From: Vibrio sp. SS-MA-C1-2 | GTDB lineage: Bacteria; Pseudomonadota; Gammaproteobacteria; Enterobacterales; Vibrionaceae | Reading direction: 5' to 3' | DNA length: 64,000 nucleotides | Assembly (NCBI RefSeq): GCF_021513135.1 | Contig: NZ_CP090981.1 | Span: forward strand, 2,170,001-2,234,000 | Part shown: positions 35,810 through 45,034 of the stretch, one piece after another | Numbering within the stretch: position 1 is the stretch's first letter | Layout: every line of letters starts with the position of its first letter | Notes under the pieces: generated by a model | What the model was told of the DNA's origin: nothing | The model's input: the letters and a program-made list of their open reading frames with translations, nothing else | Databases searched by the model: none | Translations under genes and position numbers: made by a program

Positions 35810-36376
35810 ATGAATAAAACTAAACCTAAAGGTAAATTTGCCTTAGTTCTCGTTATTTTAAGCCTGTTACTATTAGCTGGATTATTGTGGTTTGGCTTAA
35901 CGAATAAAAGTGATGAGCAATATCAACCGATGCAAGGAAAACCCGTACCAAAATTCTCAATTTCATCGTTAAAAGATAAAAAAATTAAAATTGATCAATC
36001 TATCTTCTCTCAACACAATTGGTCATTATTAAATGTGTGGGCGACGTGGTGTGCGCCTTGCCAGCAAGAACACCCTTATCTTATTGAACTAAAAGAACGA
36101 AGAGTCCCAATTTACGGGCTTAATTATCGAGATACACCAAGCTTGGCCAATAAATGGTTATCAGGCAAAGGTGATCCTTATATTGCAACATTAAGTGATA
36201 CTAAAGGTCAGTTAGGGCTTGATTTTGGGGTTTATGCAACGCCTGAGACATTTATTATTGATCAATCAGGTACAATACTCTATCGCTACACCGGTGTCCT
36301 TACTGAAGAAATTTGGCGACAGCATTTTAAACCGATCATCCAACAAATAAACAGCAATCCAAAAACGGTCAATTAA
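35810..36376 (+). CDS. Membrane-anchored thiol:disulfide oxidoreductase (NrfX/DsbE/CcmG type)
   Basis: This thioredoxin-fold protein probably reduces apocytochrome or NrfF cysteines before heme attachment. The 188-residue protein has one N-terminal membrane anchor (FALVLVILSLLLLAGLLWFG) and the active site WATWCAPCQQEHPYL, with the conserved GVYATPETFIID cis-Pro region. It is close to DsbE/CcmG. It lies between nrfE and nrfF, 53 bases after nrfE, and its stop overlaps the nrfF start by one base. In some Pasteurellaceae and Vibrionaceae nrf clusters the equivalent gene is called nrfX, as I recall. Confidence 0.9.
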   Translation: MNKTKPKGKFALVLVILSLLLLAGLLWFGLTNKSDEQYQPMQGKPVPKFSISSLKDKKIKIDQSIFSQHNWSLLNVWATWCAPCQQEHPYLIELKERRVPIYGLNYRDTPSLANKWLSGKGDPYIATLSDTKGQLGLDFGVYATPETFIIDQSGTILYRYTGVLTEEIWRQHFKPIIQQINSNPKTVN

Positions 36377-36861
36377 TGAGAAATACCACAATGAAATCGA
36401 TGATAAAACCTATTCAATTAATGCTGTTTTCTGTAATGATGCTATTCTCTCAGTATGCAATAAGTGACAACGTCACTAACCTATTTAGTGCAACGGATAA
36501 ACAGGTCACTGAACAGGTGGAGTTATTTCAGTTTAATTCTCCAGAACAGCAAGCTCATGCAATTAATTTAGCGAAATCTCTGCGATGTCCTCAATGTCAA
36601 AATCAAAATTTAGTTGAGTCAAACTCCCCCATTGCCAAAGATCTTCGATTGTTAGTGTATAAAAAAGTAAAATCTGGCGAAAGTGATCAACAAATCATCG
36701 ACTATTTAACCTCAAGGTTTGGGGATTTTGTACTTTATAAACCGACGATAGAACCAAAAAACTATCTATTATGGTTCTTACCTTTTGGACTATTTCTTTT
36801 ATTAATCTCTATTTTTGCTCGAATGATACTGAAACAAAGAAAAGCGATAAAAGATCAATAA
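36376..36861 (+). CDS. nrfF: Heme lyase subunit NrfF (CcmH N-domain family)
   Basis: NrfF is a CcmH-type membrane-tethered redox protein that presents the NrfA apocytochrome to NrfE. The 161-residue protein has a signal peptide, the diagnostic motif LRCPQCQNQNLVESNSPIA, then DYLTSRFGDFVLYKP, and a C-terminal membrane helix (YLLWFLPFGLFLLLISIFA). The length is that of short CcmH/NrfF proteins. An in-frame ATG at 36391 is an alternative start. It closes the nrfE-thioredoxin-nrfF set; NrfG is encoded separately at 28644. Confidence 0.9.
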   Translation: MRNTTMKSMIKPIQLMLFSVMMLFSQYAISDNVTNLFSATDKQVTEQVELFQFNSPEQQAHAINLAKSLRCPQCQNQNLVESNSPIAKDLRLLVYKKVKSGESDQQIIDYLTSRFGDFVLYKPTIEPKNYLLWFLPFGLFLLLISIFARMILKQRKAIKDQ

Positions 36862-36929
36862 ATCGATATTAGAATACCCAACCAAGAGATTAATTTATTT
36901 GCTTATTTAAGGGCTGAATTTGGATATGA

Positions 36930-38324
36930 TTAATTAAGTCGATTAACGAGCGGTAGCTTTATAACGACTTTTAGTCCTTTTAATCTTTTGTTTGAATTTA
37001 CCCCTGAGGTTATCTCTAATTTACCACCATGATGCTCTGCTATCGCTTTAACCATTGGTAGTCCAAGACCAAACCCCGACTGTTGACGGCTTGAATCAAC
37101 TCGGTAAGATCGCTCCACCAGCCGATCAAGATGTGAGCTTTCAACACCTTTACCACTGTCCTCTACAATGAGATCGATTCCTTCCCTATTTGACCAATAA
37201 TTCACAGAAAGCTGTATTTTATCACCTTGTGAACAGTACTTTATCGCATTATCCACTAAATTAAACAGTGCTTGAAAAAGTAATCGTTTATCACCTAAAT
37301 AGCTAATCTCAGTGTATTCTGAATTAAGCTGTTCTCCACACTCTTCAGCAGAAAATGATAACATATCGACCACATCGTCAATCAAATCATTTATTGAGAT
37401 CTCTTGTCGAACAACAGGTTGATGGTGGCTTTCTAGTTTTGTTAACGCCAACATTGCATCGAAAGTGTGGATAGTATTATCCAACTGTTCTATCTCAATT
37501 CCAATGCTTTCATCTTGGCTCAAACGCTGTTCTAAGCCCAACCTCACTCGGGTTAAAGGCGTTCTAAGGTCATGGGCTATATTGTTAGTGATCCCTCGAA
37601 CGGTTTCTAAATTAGTCTGGAGAGTATTAACCATATTGTTAATTGAAAGTGCAAGTTGATCAAACTCATCCCCGTTAGGTTGATAAGTGAGTCGTACTGC
37701 AAGATCACCCAGCTCGACCTTCCTTATATCATGATTAAATTGATTCAATCTTTTAAGTTGCTTGGATGCAAAAAGGTACCCGATCAACAAGGTAAGTAAT
37801 AAAAGCCCGCCACCAATCATCGCTGCAAGATTAATAAAGCGTTGTATAAGTTGACTTAATGCTTCAGTAGGCAGCGCAAAAGCAAGTTTGCCATAACGAG
37901 TATTGACTTGCCCTGCCGTGAGTAACCGAATACTTTGTCTTTTGGGATCGTAGGTAGGGATTTCACTGGTTTTTGGTAATAATGGTACACCAGCAGGGAA
38001 ATGATTGAGGGCACCGTGAATTAATTCTCCCTGTTGCCAGATAATTAAGATCCTCTGATTATCGGCAACGAGATTAAATTGTTCTGTAAACTGTGACTCA
38101 CTACTACTATTAGCAACCGCAATAAAATGATCCCTTTGTTGTGTTAATTCATTAATCACTTGCCGCTTCTGCTCACCGATTAATAGTTGATAAAGCAAAA
38201 TCGTCATTAACAACAGCATCAAAGTAACGATGAACGATAACCCTAATGTTAACCGCCAAACTGAATTAAATTTAGGATTAAATGCTTTTTTAAATGATCG
38301 CAATAGACTAACGACACTACTCAT
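36930..38324 (-). CDS. Sensor histidine kinase
   Basis: A membrane sensor kinase partnering the OmpR-type regulator just upstream. The 464-residue protein has two membrane helices (LGLSFIVTLMLLLMTILLYQ and MIGGGLLLLTLLIGYLFASK) bounding a periplasmic domain of about 120 residues, then a HAMP linker, a HisKA box with the phosphorylated His in NNIAHDLRTPLTRVRLGLEQ, and an HATPase with DNAIKYCSQGDK and LIVEDSGKGV. The signal is unknown. Its start overlaps the regulator gene by eight bases, so the two are translationally coupled. The stop lies close to the convergent nrfF gene, with no clear terminator. Confidence 0.93.
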   Translation of the reverse strand: MSSVVSLLRSFKKAFNPKFNSVWRLTLGLSFIVTLMLLLMTILLYQLLIGEQKRQVINELTQQRDHFIAVANSSSESQFTEQFNLVADNQRILIIWQQGELIHGALNHFPAGVPLLPKTSEIPTYDPKRQSIRLLTAGQVNTRYGKLAFALPTEALSQLIQRFINLAAMIGGGLLLLTLLIGYLFASKQLKRLNQFNHDIRKVELGDLAVRLTYQPNGDEFDQLALSINNMVNTLQTNLETVRGITNNIAHDLRTPLTRVRLGLEQRLSQDESIGIEIEQLDNTIHTFDAMLALTKLESHHQPVVRQEISINDLIDDVVDMLSFSAEECGEQLNSEYTEISYLGDKRLLFQALFNLVDNAIKYCSQGDKIQLSVNYWSNREGIDLIVEDSGKGVESSHLDRLVERSYRVDSSRQQSGFGLGLPMVKAIAEHHGGKLEITSGVNSNKRLKGLKVVIKLPLVNRLN

Positions 38325-39009
38325 GTTTTATACTCAACCGATAGCCCGCCCCTCTTACCGTTTCAATGATTACGGTTGCTCCAGCCGCAGTTAACTTTTT
38401 ACGTAAACGGGCGATATGAACATCAATCACATTAGTACCCGGATCAAAATATTGGTCCCAAACTGATTCAAACAGTAACGTTCTTGTCACCAATTGGTCT
38501 TTATGTTCAAGTAAAAATCTAATTAATTTAAACTCTTTTGCTTGCAAATCGACATATTGATCATTAATAAAGAGTTTATGAGCCAATATATCGAGAGAAA
38601 GGTTCCCTAATAATATTTCTGTTCCTTCGCTCTGATCTTGTGGCTGTTTAATTAAGCGTTCTGCCCTTAATAACAACTCAGCGAAAGAAAATGGTTTAAC
38701 CAGATAATCATCACTCCCCGCTTTTAATCCCTTGATACGCTCATCAACATCGCCTAAAGCAGATAAAATAATCACAGGTGTTTTATTGCCGCTGGCTCGC
38801 AGTGCAATAAGGATCGATAAACCATCTAATTTAGGTAGCATCCTATCCAAGATAATCAAACGATAGCTTTCAGACGTCGCCAAAAATAGACCTTGTTGAC
38901 CATCATCGGCAGTATCAACGACATACCCTTGCTCTTTAAACCCTTTTTCTAAATATCCAAGGTTAGTTTTATCATCTTCAATAATTAATACTTTCAAATT
39001 AGGCTCCAA
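38317..39009 (-). CDS. OmpR-family response regulator
   Basis: The 230-residue protein has a receiver domain with acidic pocket IIEDD, phospho-acceptor Asp in LIILDRMLPKLDGL, Thr/Ser and Lys in LSALGDVDERI and GSDDYLVKPFSF, then an OmpR winged helix (KEFKLIRFLLEHKDQLVTRT, NVIDVHIARLRKKL, ETVRGAGYRL). It is a DNA-binding transcription regulator activated by the adjacent kinase. The target genes are not evident; the pair lies between nrf and mur genes, and no binding repeats were recognised. Confidence 0.95.
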   Translation of the reverse strand: MEPNLKVLIIEDDKTNLGYLEKGFKEQGYVVDTADDGQQGLFLATSESYRLIILDRMLPKLDGLSILIALRASGNKTPVIILSALGDVDERIKGLKAGSDDYLVKPFSFAELLLRAERLIKQPQDQSEGTEILLGNLSLDILAHKLFINDQYVDLQAKEFKLIRFLLEHKDQLVTRTLLFESVWDQYFDPGTNVIDVHIARLRKKLTAAGATVIIETVRGAGYRLSIKHE

Positions 39010-39020
39010 AAATCATTTTA

Positions 39021-39073
39021 TTCGAGGTGAACAATCGCAGGCAGCAAGCTAACTACTTCAAATATGAAGGATA
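39021..39073 (+). repeat. Partial ERIC (right half)
   Basis: TTCGAGGTGAACAATCGCAG and CTACTTCAAATATGAAGGAT resemble the right half of the ERIC consensus (GGGGCGAACGA...AGCGACTTCAAGTATGAAGGGTAT). The left half is missing. Confidence 0.55.
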
Positions 39074-39088
39074 TATATGACTGATTTA

Positions 39089-39140
39089 AGTATATACCCA
39101 AAATTATTGAAGGCGAGCAAACGGTTTCAAGTATGGAGAG
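39089..39140 (+). repeat. Internally deleted ERIC remnant
   Basis: The left terminus TATATACCCAAAATTATTG runs almost directly into the right terminus GGTTTCAAGTATGGAGAG, as if the middle of an ERIC had been lost. Confidence 0.5.
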
Positions 39141-39191
39141 TTCTTCATCGATCAGAATCATTTTTTATTACGTTATTCTGCTTTCTTAAGC

Positions 39192-39242
39192 AAAAAAAGC
39201 CCGTTAATAGAAGATAAGTCTCTATCAACTAACGGGCTTTTA
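39192..39242 (-). terminator. murP terminator
   Basis: AAAAGCCCGTTA and TAACGGGCTTT form the base of a long stem. On the minus strand it is followed by a run of seven T, which fits an intrinsic terminator for murQP. Confidence 0.85.
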
Positions 39243-39286
39243 TCTTGCAAATTTTCATCACAAGTTAATCTTATTTTTAGATAAAA

Positions 39287-40756
39287 TTAACTTAAATCAA
39301 CATCTTTAACACCAAAGAAGTGAGTAAAGATATAACCAGCAATGTATGAAATTAAAATACCCGCCGCGTAAACAGCCATTCCCATAAAGATACCCGCATT
39401 AGACGTCATCAATGGTAAAGCAACCAAACCAGAAGGGCCAAAGACAGTATTAAGTCCAACAGGCATCCCTAAATATGCAATAAGACCAATAAAGAAGCCG
39501 CCTGTTGCGCCGCCTAAACAAGCGGTAATGAATGGCTTCACTCTTGGTAATGTCACACCATAAATCAATGGTTCACCAATCCCTAAAATACCGGGAATAA
39601 TTGTGCCTTTAATTTGTGTTCTAATTAATGAGTCTTTCGCTGCTTGCTTATAAAGTGCTAATGCGGCACCAACTTGACCAGCTCCTGCCATTGCTAATAT
39701 TGGGAACAATGAGTTAAACCCTTGAGCATCCATTAGAGCAAAATAAACAGGCACAAAACCCTGATGAATACCAAACATGACAGAGATTAAGAATAAACCC
39801 GCTAAGATAGCACTACCAAATGGGTTACCATTTAAATTTAGAAACAGCCAAGTCATCCCTTGGTATAAATAACCACCAATTGGCATGATAACCACAAAGG
39901 TAACAACACCCATGATTAACAATGTCACAAATGAAGTTAAAATCATATCTAAGCTATCAGGCATGATCTTACGTACGGCTCGTTCCACTTTCGCACCAAC
40001 AATTGCCGCAATCAATACACCAATGATATTTCCTCGAGGATCTATCGTATGTCCAAAGAACGAGCTAATACCAGAATAAATACCTTTTGTTGCTTCAGGA
40101 TCATAGCCTAATACAAAAAGTGCCGCTATTATTGCCCCATTAACACCTGAACCACCGAAGGCTTTTTGAGCGTTATAACCAATAAGAATACTTAAGAAGC
40201 TAAATAGACCTTTACTGAATATCTTCATGTAGCCAATAAGATAAATAAGATCTTCATTTGGTGTTGACGTGTTATGAACAAATAGTTGTTCAAATAAGGT
40301 GGCAAAACCTAACAATAAACCCGCAGCAATAAAGCCTGGAATTAAAGGGGTAAAAATAGTGGCAAATTTAGAAAGAAATTGATGAATCTTAGAAGTCTGC
40401 TTTGCTTTTAACTGTTTTTTATTACTTTTTGCAATATCATTAAGATCTGCATCTGTCGTCATCCCTTCTGGTGTGACGATTTGTCCTACCGGTGCGCCTA
40501 TTTCAGCCAACATTTCGCTCATTAGTTCAGCAGCAGTTTGTGCTTTACCTGGACCAAGGATAATCTGTAATTGCTCATCACTTTCGACGACACCTAAGAC
40601 ACCACTAAGGCGTTTAAGTTTATCTTGGTCAACAACATTACTATTACTCAACGTTAAACGTAAACGAGTCATACAGTTACCACATTGAGTAACATTCCCT
40701 GCCCCACCGATTACAGCAATAATATCGGTTATTAACTCTCGGGTTATTTTTGCCAT
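39287..40756 (-). CDS. murP: N-acetylmuramic acid PTS permease MurP (EIIBC)
   Basis: MurP imports and phosphorylates MurNAc to MurNAc 6-phosphate across the inner membrane. The 489-residue protein has the IIB domain with phospho-Cys in [14 protein letters not shown], a linker, then the IIC domain: [60 protein letters not shown] and [15 protein letters not shown]. These follow E. coli MurP nearly residue by residue. No IIA domain is present, so it depends on a separate EIIA such as Crr. It follows murQ by 23 bases in the same unit. Confidence 0.93.
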   Translation of the reverse strand: MAKITRELITDIIAVIGGAGNVTQCGNCMTRLRLTLSNSNVVDQDKLKRLSGVLGVVESDEQLQIILGPGKAQTAAELMSEMLAEIGAPVGQIVTPEGMTTDADLNDIAKSNKKQLKAKQTSKIHQFLSKFATIFTPLIPGFIAAGLLLGFATLFEQLFVHNTSTPNEDLIYLIGYMKIFSKGLFSFLSILIGYNAQKAFGGSGVNGAIIAALFVLGYDPEATKGIYSGISSFFGHTIDPRGNIIGVLIAAIVGAKVERAVRKIMPDSLDMILTSFVTLLIMGVVTFVVIMPIGGYLYQGMTWLFLNLNGNPFGSAILAGLFLISVMFGIHQGFVPVYFALMDAQGFNSLFPILAMAGAGQVGAALALYKQAAKDSLIRTQIKGTIIPGILGIGEPLIYGVTLPRVKPFITACLGGATGGFFIGLIAYLGMPVGLNTVFGPSGLVALPLMTSNAGIFMGMAVYAAGILISYIAGYIFTHFFGVKDVDLS

Positions 40757-40779
40757 TTTTCAACGCTCCTTGTATGAAA

Positions 40780-41676
40780 TTATTTGAGTGCTTGACGAAT
40801 GAAACCATCTTTTGCTTCAAGTCGACTTGCGGCTTCTACTGCATTGGTTTTCGTTAATATTTTTACAATCGCAGTTTTACAATGGTTGTTACATTCAGAT
40901 AACGCCTCAGCTGCTTGCTCATAGCTGCAATCTGTCGCTTCCATCACAATCTTTTTTTGACGTTCAATTAATTTGGCATTGGTCGCCTCAACATCTACCA
41001 TCAAATTGCCATAAATTTTACCTGAACGGATCATTGCACCGGTCGAAATCATATTTAAAACCAACTTTTGTGCCGTTCCTGCTTTCATGCGCGAAGAGCC
41101 TGTCACAACTTCTGGTCCAACAACCACAACCATGGGGAAGTCAGCTAACTTAGCCATTTCACTTTCTGGATTACAACTAATGGAACCCACTTTAGCTCCA
41201 CACTGTTTGGCATACTCCATTGCAGCAATCACATAGGGCGTACGTCCACTCGCAGCAATACCCACTAAGGTATCATTAGCGTTGAAATTAAGATCTTTAA
41301 GATCCTGTTGCCCCATTTCTCGATTATCTTCCGCGTTTTCTACTGCGCTTAATATTGCTTGATGCCCACCAGCAATAATGCCAACTACCTGTTCTTTAGG
41401 TGTACCAAAAGTCGGAGGACATTCACTCGCATCTAATATACCTAAGCGCCCAGAAGTACCTGCACCGATGTAGATTAAACGTCCACCTTTTTTAAATGAA
41501 TCGACGACTGCATCAACAACTTGAGCAATGGTCGGTGTAATCGCTTCAACAGCCAACGCCACTTTTTTATCTTCATTATTGATGATTTTCAGCATCTCTT
41601 CTGTCGAAACCATATCAATCATTTCGCTTGCTTTATTACGACCTTCCGTAACTAAGCCATTAAGCTCAATTTTCAT
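40780..41676 (-). CDS. murQ: N-acetylmuramic acid 6-phosphate etherase MurQ
   Basis: MurQ removes the lactyl ether from MurNAc 6-phosphate, giving GlcNAc 6-phosphate and D-lactate. I use the ATG at 41676, preceded by GGAAAGGAATT, giving 298 residues as in E. coli; the frame is open further upstream but without support. SIS-domain motifs are clear: [59 protein letters not shown] and [19 protein letters not shown]. It is the first gene of murQP, divergent from murR. The D-lactate product could in principle feed lactate oxidation. Confidence 0.96.
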   Translation of the reverse strand: MKIELNGLVTEGRNKASEMIDMVSTEEMLKIINNEDKKVALAVEAITPTIAQVVDAVVDSFKKGGRLIYIGAGTSGRLGILDASECPPTFGTPKEQVVGIIAGGHQAILSAVENAEDNREMGQQDLKDLNFNANDTLVGIAASGRTPYVIAAMEYAKQCGAKVGSISCNPESEMAKLADFPMVVVVGPEVVTGSSRMKAGTAQKLVLNMISTGAMIRSGKIYGNLMVDVEATNAKLIERQKKIVMEATDCSYEQAAEALSECNNHCKTAIVKILTKTNAVEAASRLEAKDGFIRQALK

Positions 41677-41773
41677 TTTTAATTCCTTTCCATACCGGAT
41701 TAATGAATAATTAATTCCATTATACTTAAAAGTAAGAAATAAAAAATTCAAAACGTTAAAACAGACTCTAATT

Positions 41774-41789
41774 TATGACTAAGGTCACA
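41774..41789. promoter_or_regulatory. Candidate CRP site in murQ-murR control region
   Basis: TATGACTAAGGTCACA matches TGTGA-N6-TCACA at nine of ten positions. It lies about 100 bases upstream of the murQ ATG. cAMP-CRP control of murQP is known in E. coli, which fits. Confidence 0.5.
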
Positions 41790-41903
41790 ACCAAGCTATC
41801 AAGAATATAAAGAGGTAGATAAAAACTGAGGAAAATAGACCATTACTCCTACCTGTTTTTATGGCAATATAAGATTCAGAACAGGTAATAACAGAGCGTT
41901 GAA

Positions 41904-42761
41904 ATGTCCGTATTGGTTAAAATAAGTAATCTACAATCAGAACTGTCCACCAATGGAAAGAAAATTGCTCAGATGATTTTGCAGCAACCTGAGTTTGTTA
42001 TGGGTGCCTCTTCTATGGAGCTTGCTGAACGAGCTGAAGTCAGTCAATCTGCAATCATTAAGTTTTCTCAAAAAGTAGGTTTTAAAGGGTTTACCTCCCT
42101 TAAAATAGCTATCAGTAAATCGGTAGGCGAAAACCATGTTCGTCAACAAAGTACCCACTCCCCGATTCATAACCAAATATCTTCCGATGACGCTTTATCG
42201 ACCATTGCGGATAAATTAGCAAACGAGAAGATACTCGCCATTGAAGCAACGACACGCTCAGTTAACGATGAAGTTCTTCATCAAGCGATCGCTTTAATAG
42301 ACCAAGCAAAACGAGTTCAAATTATTGGATTAGGCGCATCAGCTCTGGTGGCTCAGGATTTTAGCTATAAGTTACTAAAAATTGGTGTGACGCCTTTAAT
42401 AGATCGAGATTCACATGTTCAATTAGCGACCACAAAAATATTAACAAGCGAAGATATTCAAGTCGTGCTGTCATTTTCAGGGAAGCATCAAGAGATAAAT
42501 AATATTGCTAGTATAGCAAAACAACAAGGTGTCACCGTGATCGCATTAACCTCGGTAAAACAAAGTAAATTAAGAACCATCGCAGATATTACTTTTGATT
42601 GTATTGCTGATGAAGCAGAGTGGCGTAGTTCGTCTATTTCATCACGTGAGGCACAGCAGACGCTGATTGATTTACTCTTTTTTGGTTTAATTAAACGTCG
42701 AGGAAAAAGTGCTGAAGAATCAATTATTCATATATCCAATGCAGTAAAGGAGCTAGATTAG
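41904..42761 (+). CDS. murR: RpiR-family transcriptional regulator MurR
   Basis: MurR represses murQP and is relieved by MurNAc 6-phosphate. The 285-residue protein has an N-terminal RpiR helix-turn-helix (SSMELAERAEVSQSAIIKFS, QKVGFKGFTSLKIAIS) and a C-terminal SIS sugar-phosphate domain (RVQIIGLGASALVAQDFSYK, VVLSFSGKHQEINNIASIAK). The divergent placement against murQ is as in E. coli. The stop codon lies inside a hairpin at 42744-42770. Confidence 0.93.
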   Translation: MSVLVKISNLQSELSTNGKKIAQMILQQPEFVMGASSMELAERAEVSQSAIIKFSQKVGFKGFTSLKIAISKSVGENHVRQQSTHSPIHNQISSDDALSTIADKLANEKILAIEATTRSVNDEVLHQAIALIDQAKRVQIIGLGASALVAQDFSYKLLKIGVTPLIDRDSHVQLATTKILTSEDIQVVLSFSGKHQEINNIASIAKQQGVTVIALTSVKQSKLRTIADITFDCIADEAEWRSSSISSREAQQTLIDLLFFGLIKRRGKSAEESIIHISNAVKELD

Positions 42762-42770
42762 CTCCTTTAC
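42744..42770. terminator. Hairpin overlapping the murR stop codon
   Basis: GTAAAGGAGCTA and TAGCTCCTTTAC form a 12-bp stem enclosing the end of murR. There is no U-run on either side, so termination is uncertain; murR and the PepSY gene converge here. Confidence 0.5.
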
Positions 42771-42801
42771 ATACCATAATTTATGAGGAATGTAGCTTAA
42801 T

Positions 42802-43356
42802 TTAGTCCCACTTTAGAATAGGCAAAACTTGGCCATTGTTTAGGTCAATCGCTAATCGTTTTTTCCCCGTTTCACTAATTTGTTTTAGCTGAATATAATT
42901 AATTCCAGCATCGCTCTCTAGCTCAAACTCAACAATATAACTCGGATTTTTAGTTGCTGTTTTAGCGAGTAACTCACTCAGTGCCATATTTTGTTTATTA
43001 AATGCCGCCACTGCCGCTAGGGTATCATTATCATCATGATCAACGTCATCATATTCTTGCTCAACGATATTTCCTTTTGCATCTAGATCTAATTCAAGAA
43101 AACGGTTTTCATCTTTATTATATAACGTCACTTCATAGGTTGCTGCACCGCGTTCCATTTCGAATTCAAACTCGGTAATAACCGCTGTTGTTTTATATTC
43201 AGTTTCTACCTTTTTAACTATTTCCATCACAGAAGGCGAAGGTAACTGACTAATCTCTTGAAATTTATTGCCGTGATGTCCAGCCATTGCAGACGCAGTA
43301 AATGCGATAGCTGGAATGGTAATCAATGGTGTTAACGCTGCTGATTTAATCTTCAT
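42802..43356 (-). CDS. Secreted PepSY-domain protein
   Basis: A 184-residue exported protein with two PepSY-like repeats. I take the ATG at 43356 (AAGAAGGT upstream), which begins MKIKSAALTPLITIPAIAFT and a signal peptide ending at AMAGHHG; the open frame upstream to 43437 is not needed. Each repeat has the pattern of a helix followed by an acidic beta region (AVITEFEFEMERGAATYEVT, then YIVEFELESDAGINYIQLKQ). PepSY proteins are periplasmic or secreted and often modulate proteases or sense; no specific function can be assigned. It is monocistronic between murR and ccoN. Confidence 0.75.
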   Translation of the reverse strand: MKIKSAALTPLITIPAIAFTASAMAGHHGNKFQEISQLPSPSVMEIVKKVETEYKTTAVITEFEFEMERGAATYEVTLYNKDENRFLELDLDAKGNIVEQEYDDVDHDDNDTLAAVAAFNKQNMALSELLAKTATKNPSYIVEFELESDAGINYIQLKQISETGKKRLAIDLNNGQVLPILKWD

Positions 43357-43590
43357 AGTTTGTACCTTCTTTTTATCAAATATGTATTTATTAAATGTTC
43401 GATGCCTAACCGATGAAAGAAGTATAGAACACCCCAACTATCTTCAAGATGAATACAAGATTAAATAAAGTTAATGTTCTCTTCCAACGGTTAGCACACT
43501 AATTTTAATAGTGATTAAAAAACCCAGCAAAAAGTTGAATATCAACGCCACAAATTTAAATGATCAACTAATATTAAATAACAATAATAC

Positions 43591-43616
43591 ACATATCACA
43601 TATCACATATCACATA
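43591..43616 (+). repeat. 7-bp tandem repeat upstream of ccoN
   Basis: The unit ACATATC is repeated about 3.7 times, ending 17 bases before the ccoN start codon. Copy-number change would alter the leader length by multiples of seven. Confidence 0.75.
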
Positions 43617-43633
43617 ATATTTAGGGATTCATT

Positions 43634-45031
43634 ATGGTGCAAGAAACAAAGGTAATGAGGTATTTTATTATCGCCTCATTGGTCTGGGGGGTTATTGCAA
43701 TGACAATAGGAGTAGCTTTAGCTGCTCAACTCTACTGGCCAGAATTAAACTTTACATCAGAACATTTTCAATTTGGCCGTCTCCGTCCACTCCACACTAA
43801 TGGGGTTGTTTTTGGCTTAGTCTGTAATATATTAATTGGTGTTTCATTGTATGTGGTCTGTACGACATCAGAGACCAAATTAATATCGACTAAACTAGCA
43901 TGGATTCTCTTCTATGGTTGGCAAATTTTATTGGTTATGGGATACATCACATTACCTTTAGGTTTTACCTCCACAAAAGAGTACGCAGAGTTAGAGTGGC
44001 CGCTTGATATTTTGATGGCTCTGTTATGGTTACTTTATGGCTATATCTTCTTTGCAACGTTAGCCACAAAAAAAACGAACCATATCTTTGTTTCTAACTG
44101 GTTTTTTGGCTCAGTCATTATTGTTATAACGATGATTTTTGTTGCCAATAACCTTGCCCTTCCTGTCACCTTAACTAAATCTTACTCTATCTTTTCAGGT
44201 GCCAGTGATGCATTAGTACAATGGTGGTGGGGACATAATGCTGTTGGTTTCCTTTTAACAGCTTCTTTTATCGGTATTAATTATTACACTATTCCGAAGG
44301 TGACCGGCCAGCCAATCTACTCTTATCGTCTCTCTATGATTAACTTTTGGGGGATTATTGGATTTTATACTTGGGCGGGAACTCATCATATGGTTTATTC
44401 GTCGATACCAGATTGGATTCAAAATATCGGTATCGTGATGTCTCTTCTTCTTTGGCTTCCTTCTTGGGCTGGCGCATATAATATTCTAAGAACAGTCACG
44501 GCAGATAAGAAAAAACTAAAAGAGAATTATATCCTCTGGTTCTTCTTATCAGCGATTATCTATTACGCACTTTCAACGGCAGAGGGTCCACTCCTGGCTA
44601 TTCGCTGGTTTAATGCCATTGCCCATAATACCAACTGGATTATTGGTCACGTACATTCTGGCGCGTTAGGTTGGGTTGGCATGAGCTGTATTGGTGCGTT
44701 CTATTACATGATTCCAAAACTGTTTGGTAATAAACAACTCTACTCGATGCAGTGGGTAAAATATCATTTCTACTTAGCCAGTGCTGGTGTCTTGTTCTAT
44801 ATTATCGCGCTTTGGATTGCCGGAATTGGTCAAGGTGTCATGTGGCAGGCGCAAGAATCGACTGGCGCACTGAGTTATAGTTTTGTCGATACCTTAAACT
44901 TTATTTCTCCTTACATGTTCCTTCGCTTCTTCGGTGGTCTACTTTATGTTTCTGGAATGCTATTAATGGCTTTCAATCTCTATAAAACCGTCACTAACAA
45001 GCAACTATCAACAACGACTGTGGAGGGTTAA
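43634..45031 (+). CDS. ccoN: cbb3-type cytochrome c oxidase subunit I (CcoN)
   Basis: CcoN is the catalytic heme-copper subunit that reduces oxygen at heme b3-CuB. The 465-residue protein has 12 membrane helices and all ligands I expect: His54 (RPLHTNG), CuB His201 (WWWGHNAVG), Tyr245 six residues before His251-His252 (FYTWAGTHH), and His339/His341 (WIIGHVHSGALGW). These match Pseudomonas stutzeri CcoN with a constant offset. The usual GPHHLHY is GTHHMVY here, a local divergence. It starts ccoN-ccoO-ccoP-tsdA, with TTAGGGA upstream. Being next to tsdA suggests an oxidase dedicated to thiosulfate, distinct from a housekeeping cbb3. Confidence 0.93.
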   Translation: MVQETKVMRYFIIASLVWGVIAMTIGVALAAQLYWPELNFTSEHFQFGRLRPLHTNGVVFGLVCNILIGVSLYVVCTTSETKLISTKLAWILFYGWQILLVMGYITLPLGFTSTKEYAELEWPLDILMALLWLLYGYIFFATLATKKTNHIFVSNWFFGSVIIVITMIFVANNLALPVTLTKSYSIFSGASDALVQWWWGHNAVGFLLTASFIGINYYTIPKVTGQPIYSYRLSMINFWGIIGFYTWAGTHHMVYSSIPDWIQNIGIVMSLLLWLPSWAGAYNILRTVTADKKKLKENYILWFFLSAIIYYALSTAEGPLLAIRWFNAIAHNTNWIIGHVHSGALGWVGMSCIGAFYYMIPKLFGNKQLYSMQWVKYHFYLASAGVLFYIIALWIAGIGQGVMWQAQESTGALSYSFVDTLNFISPYMFLRFFGGLLYVSGMLLMAFNLYKTVTNKQLSTTTVEG

Positions 45032-45034
45032 GCG

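Noticed and set aside
33858-36861. nrfE-thioredoxin-nrfF considered as the general cytochrome c maturation ccmF-ccmG-ccmH set
   Set aside because: No ccmABCDE genes are adjacent and the genes lie next to nrfABCD, so the dedicated NrfEF reading is better, although ccm assignment of single genes cannot be fully excluded.
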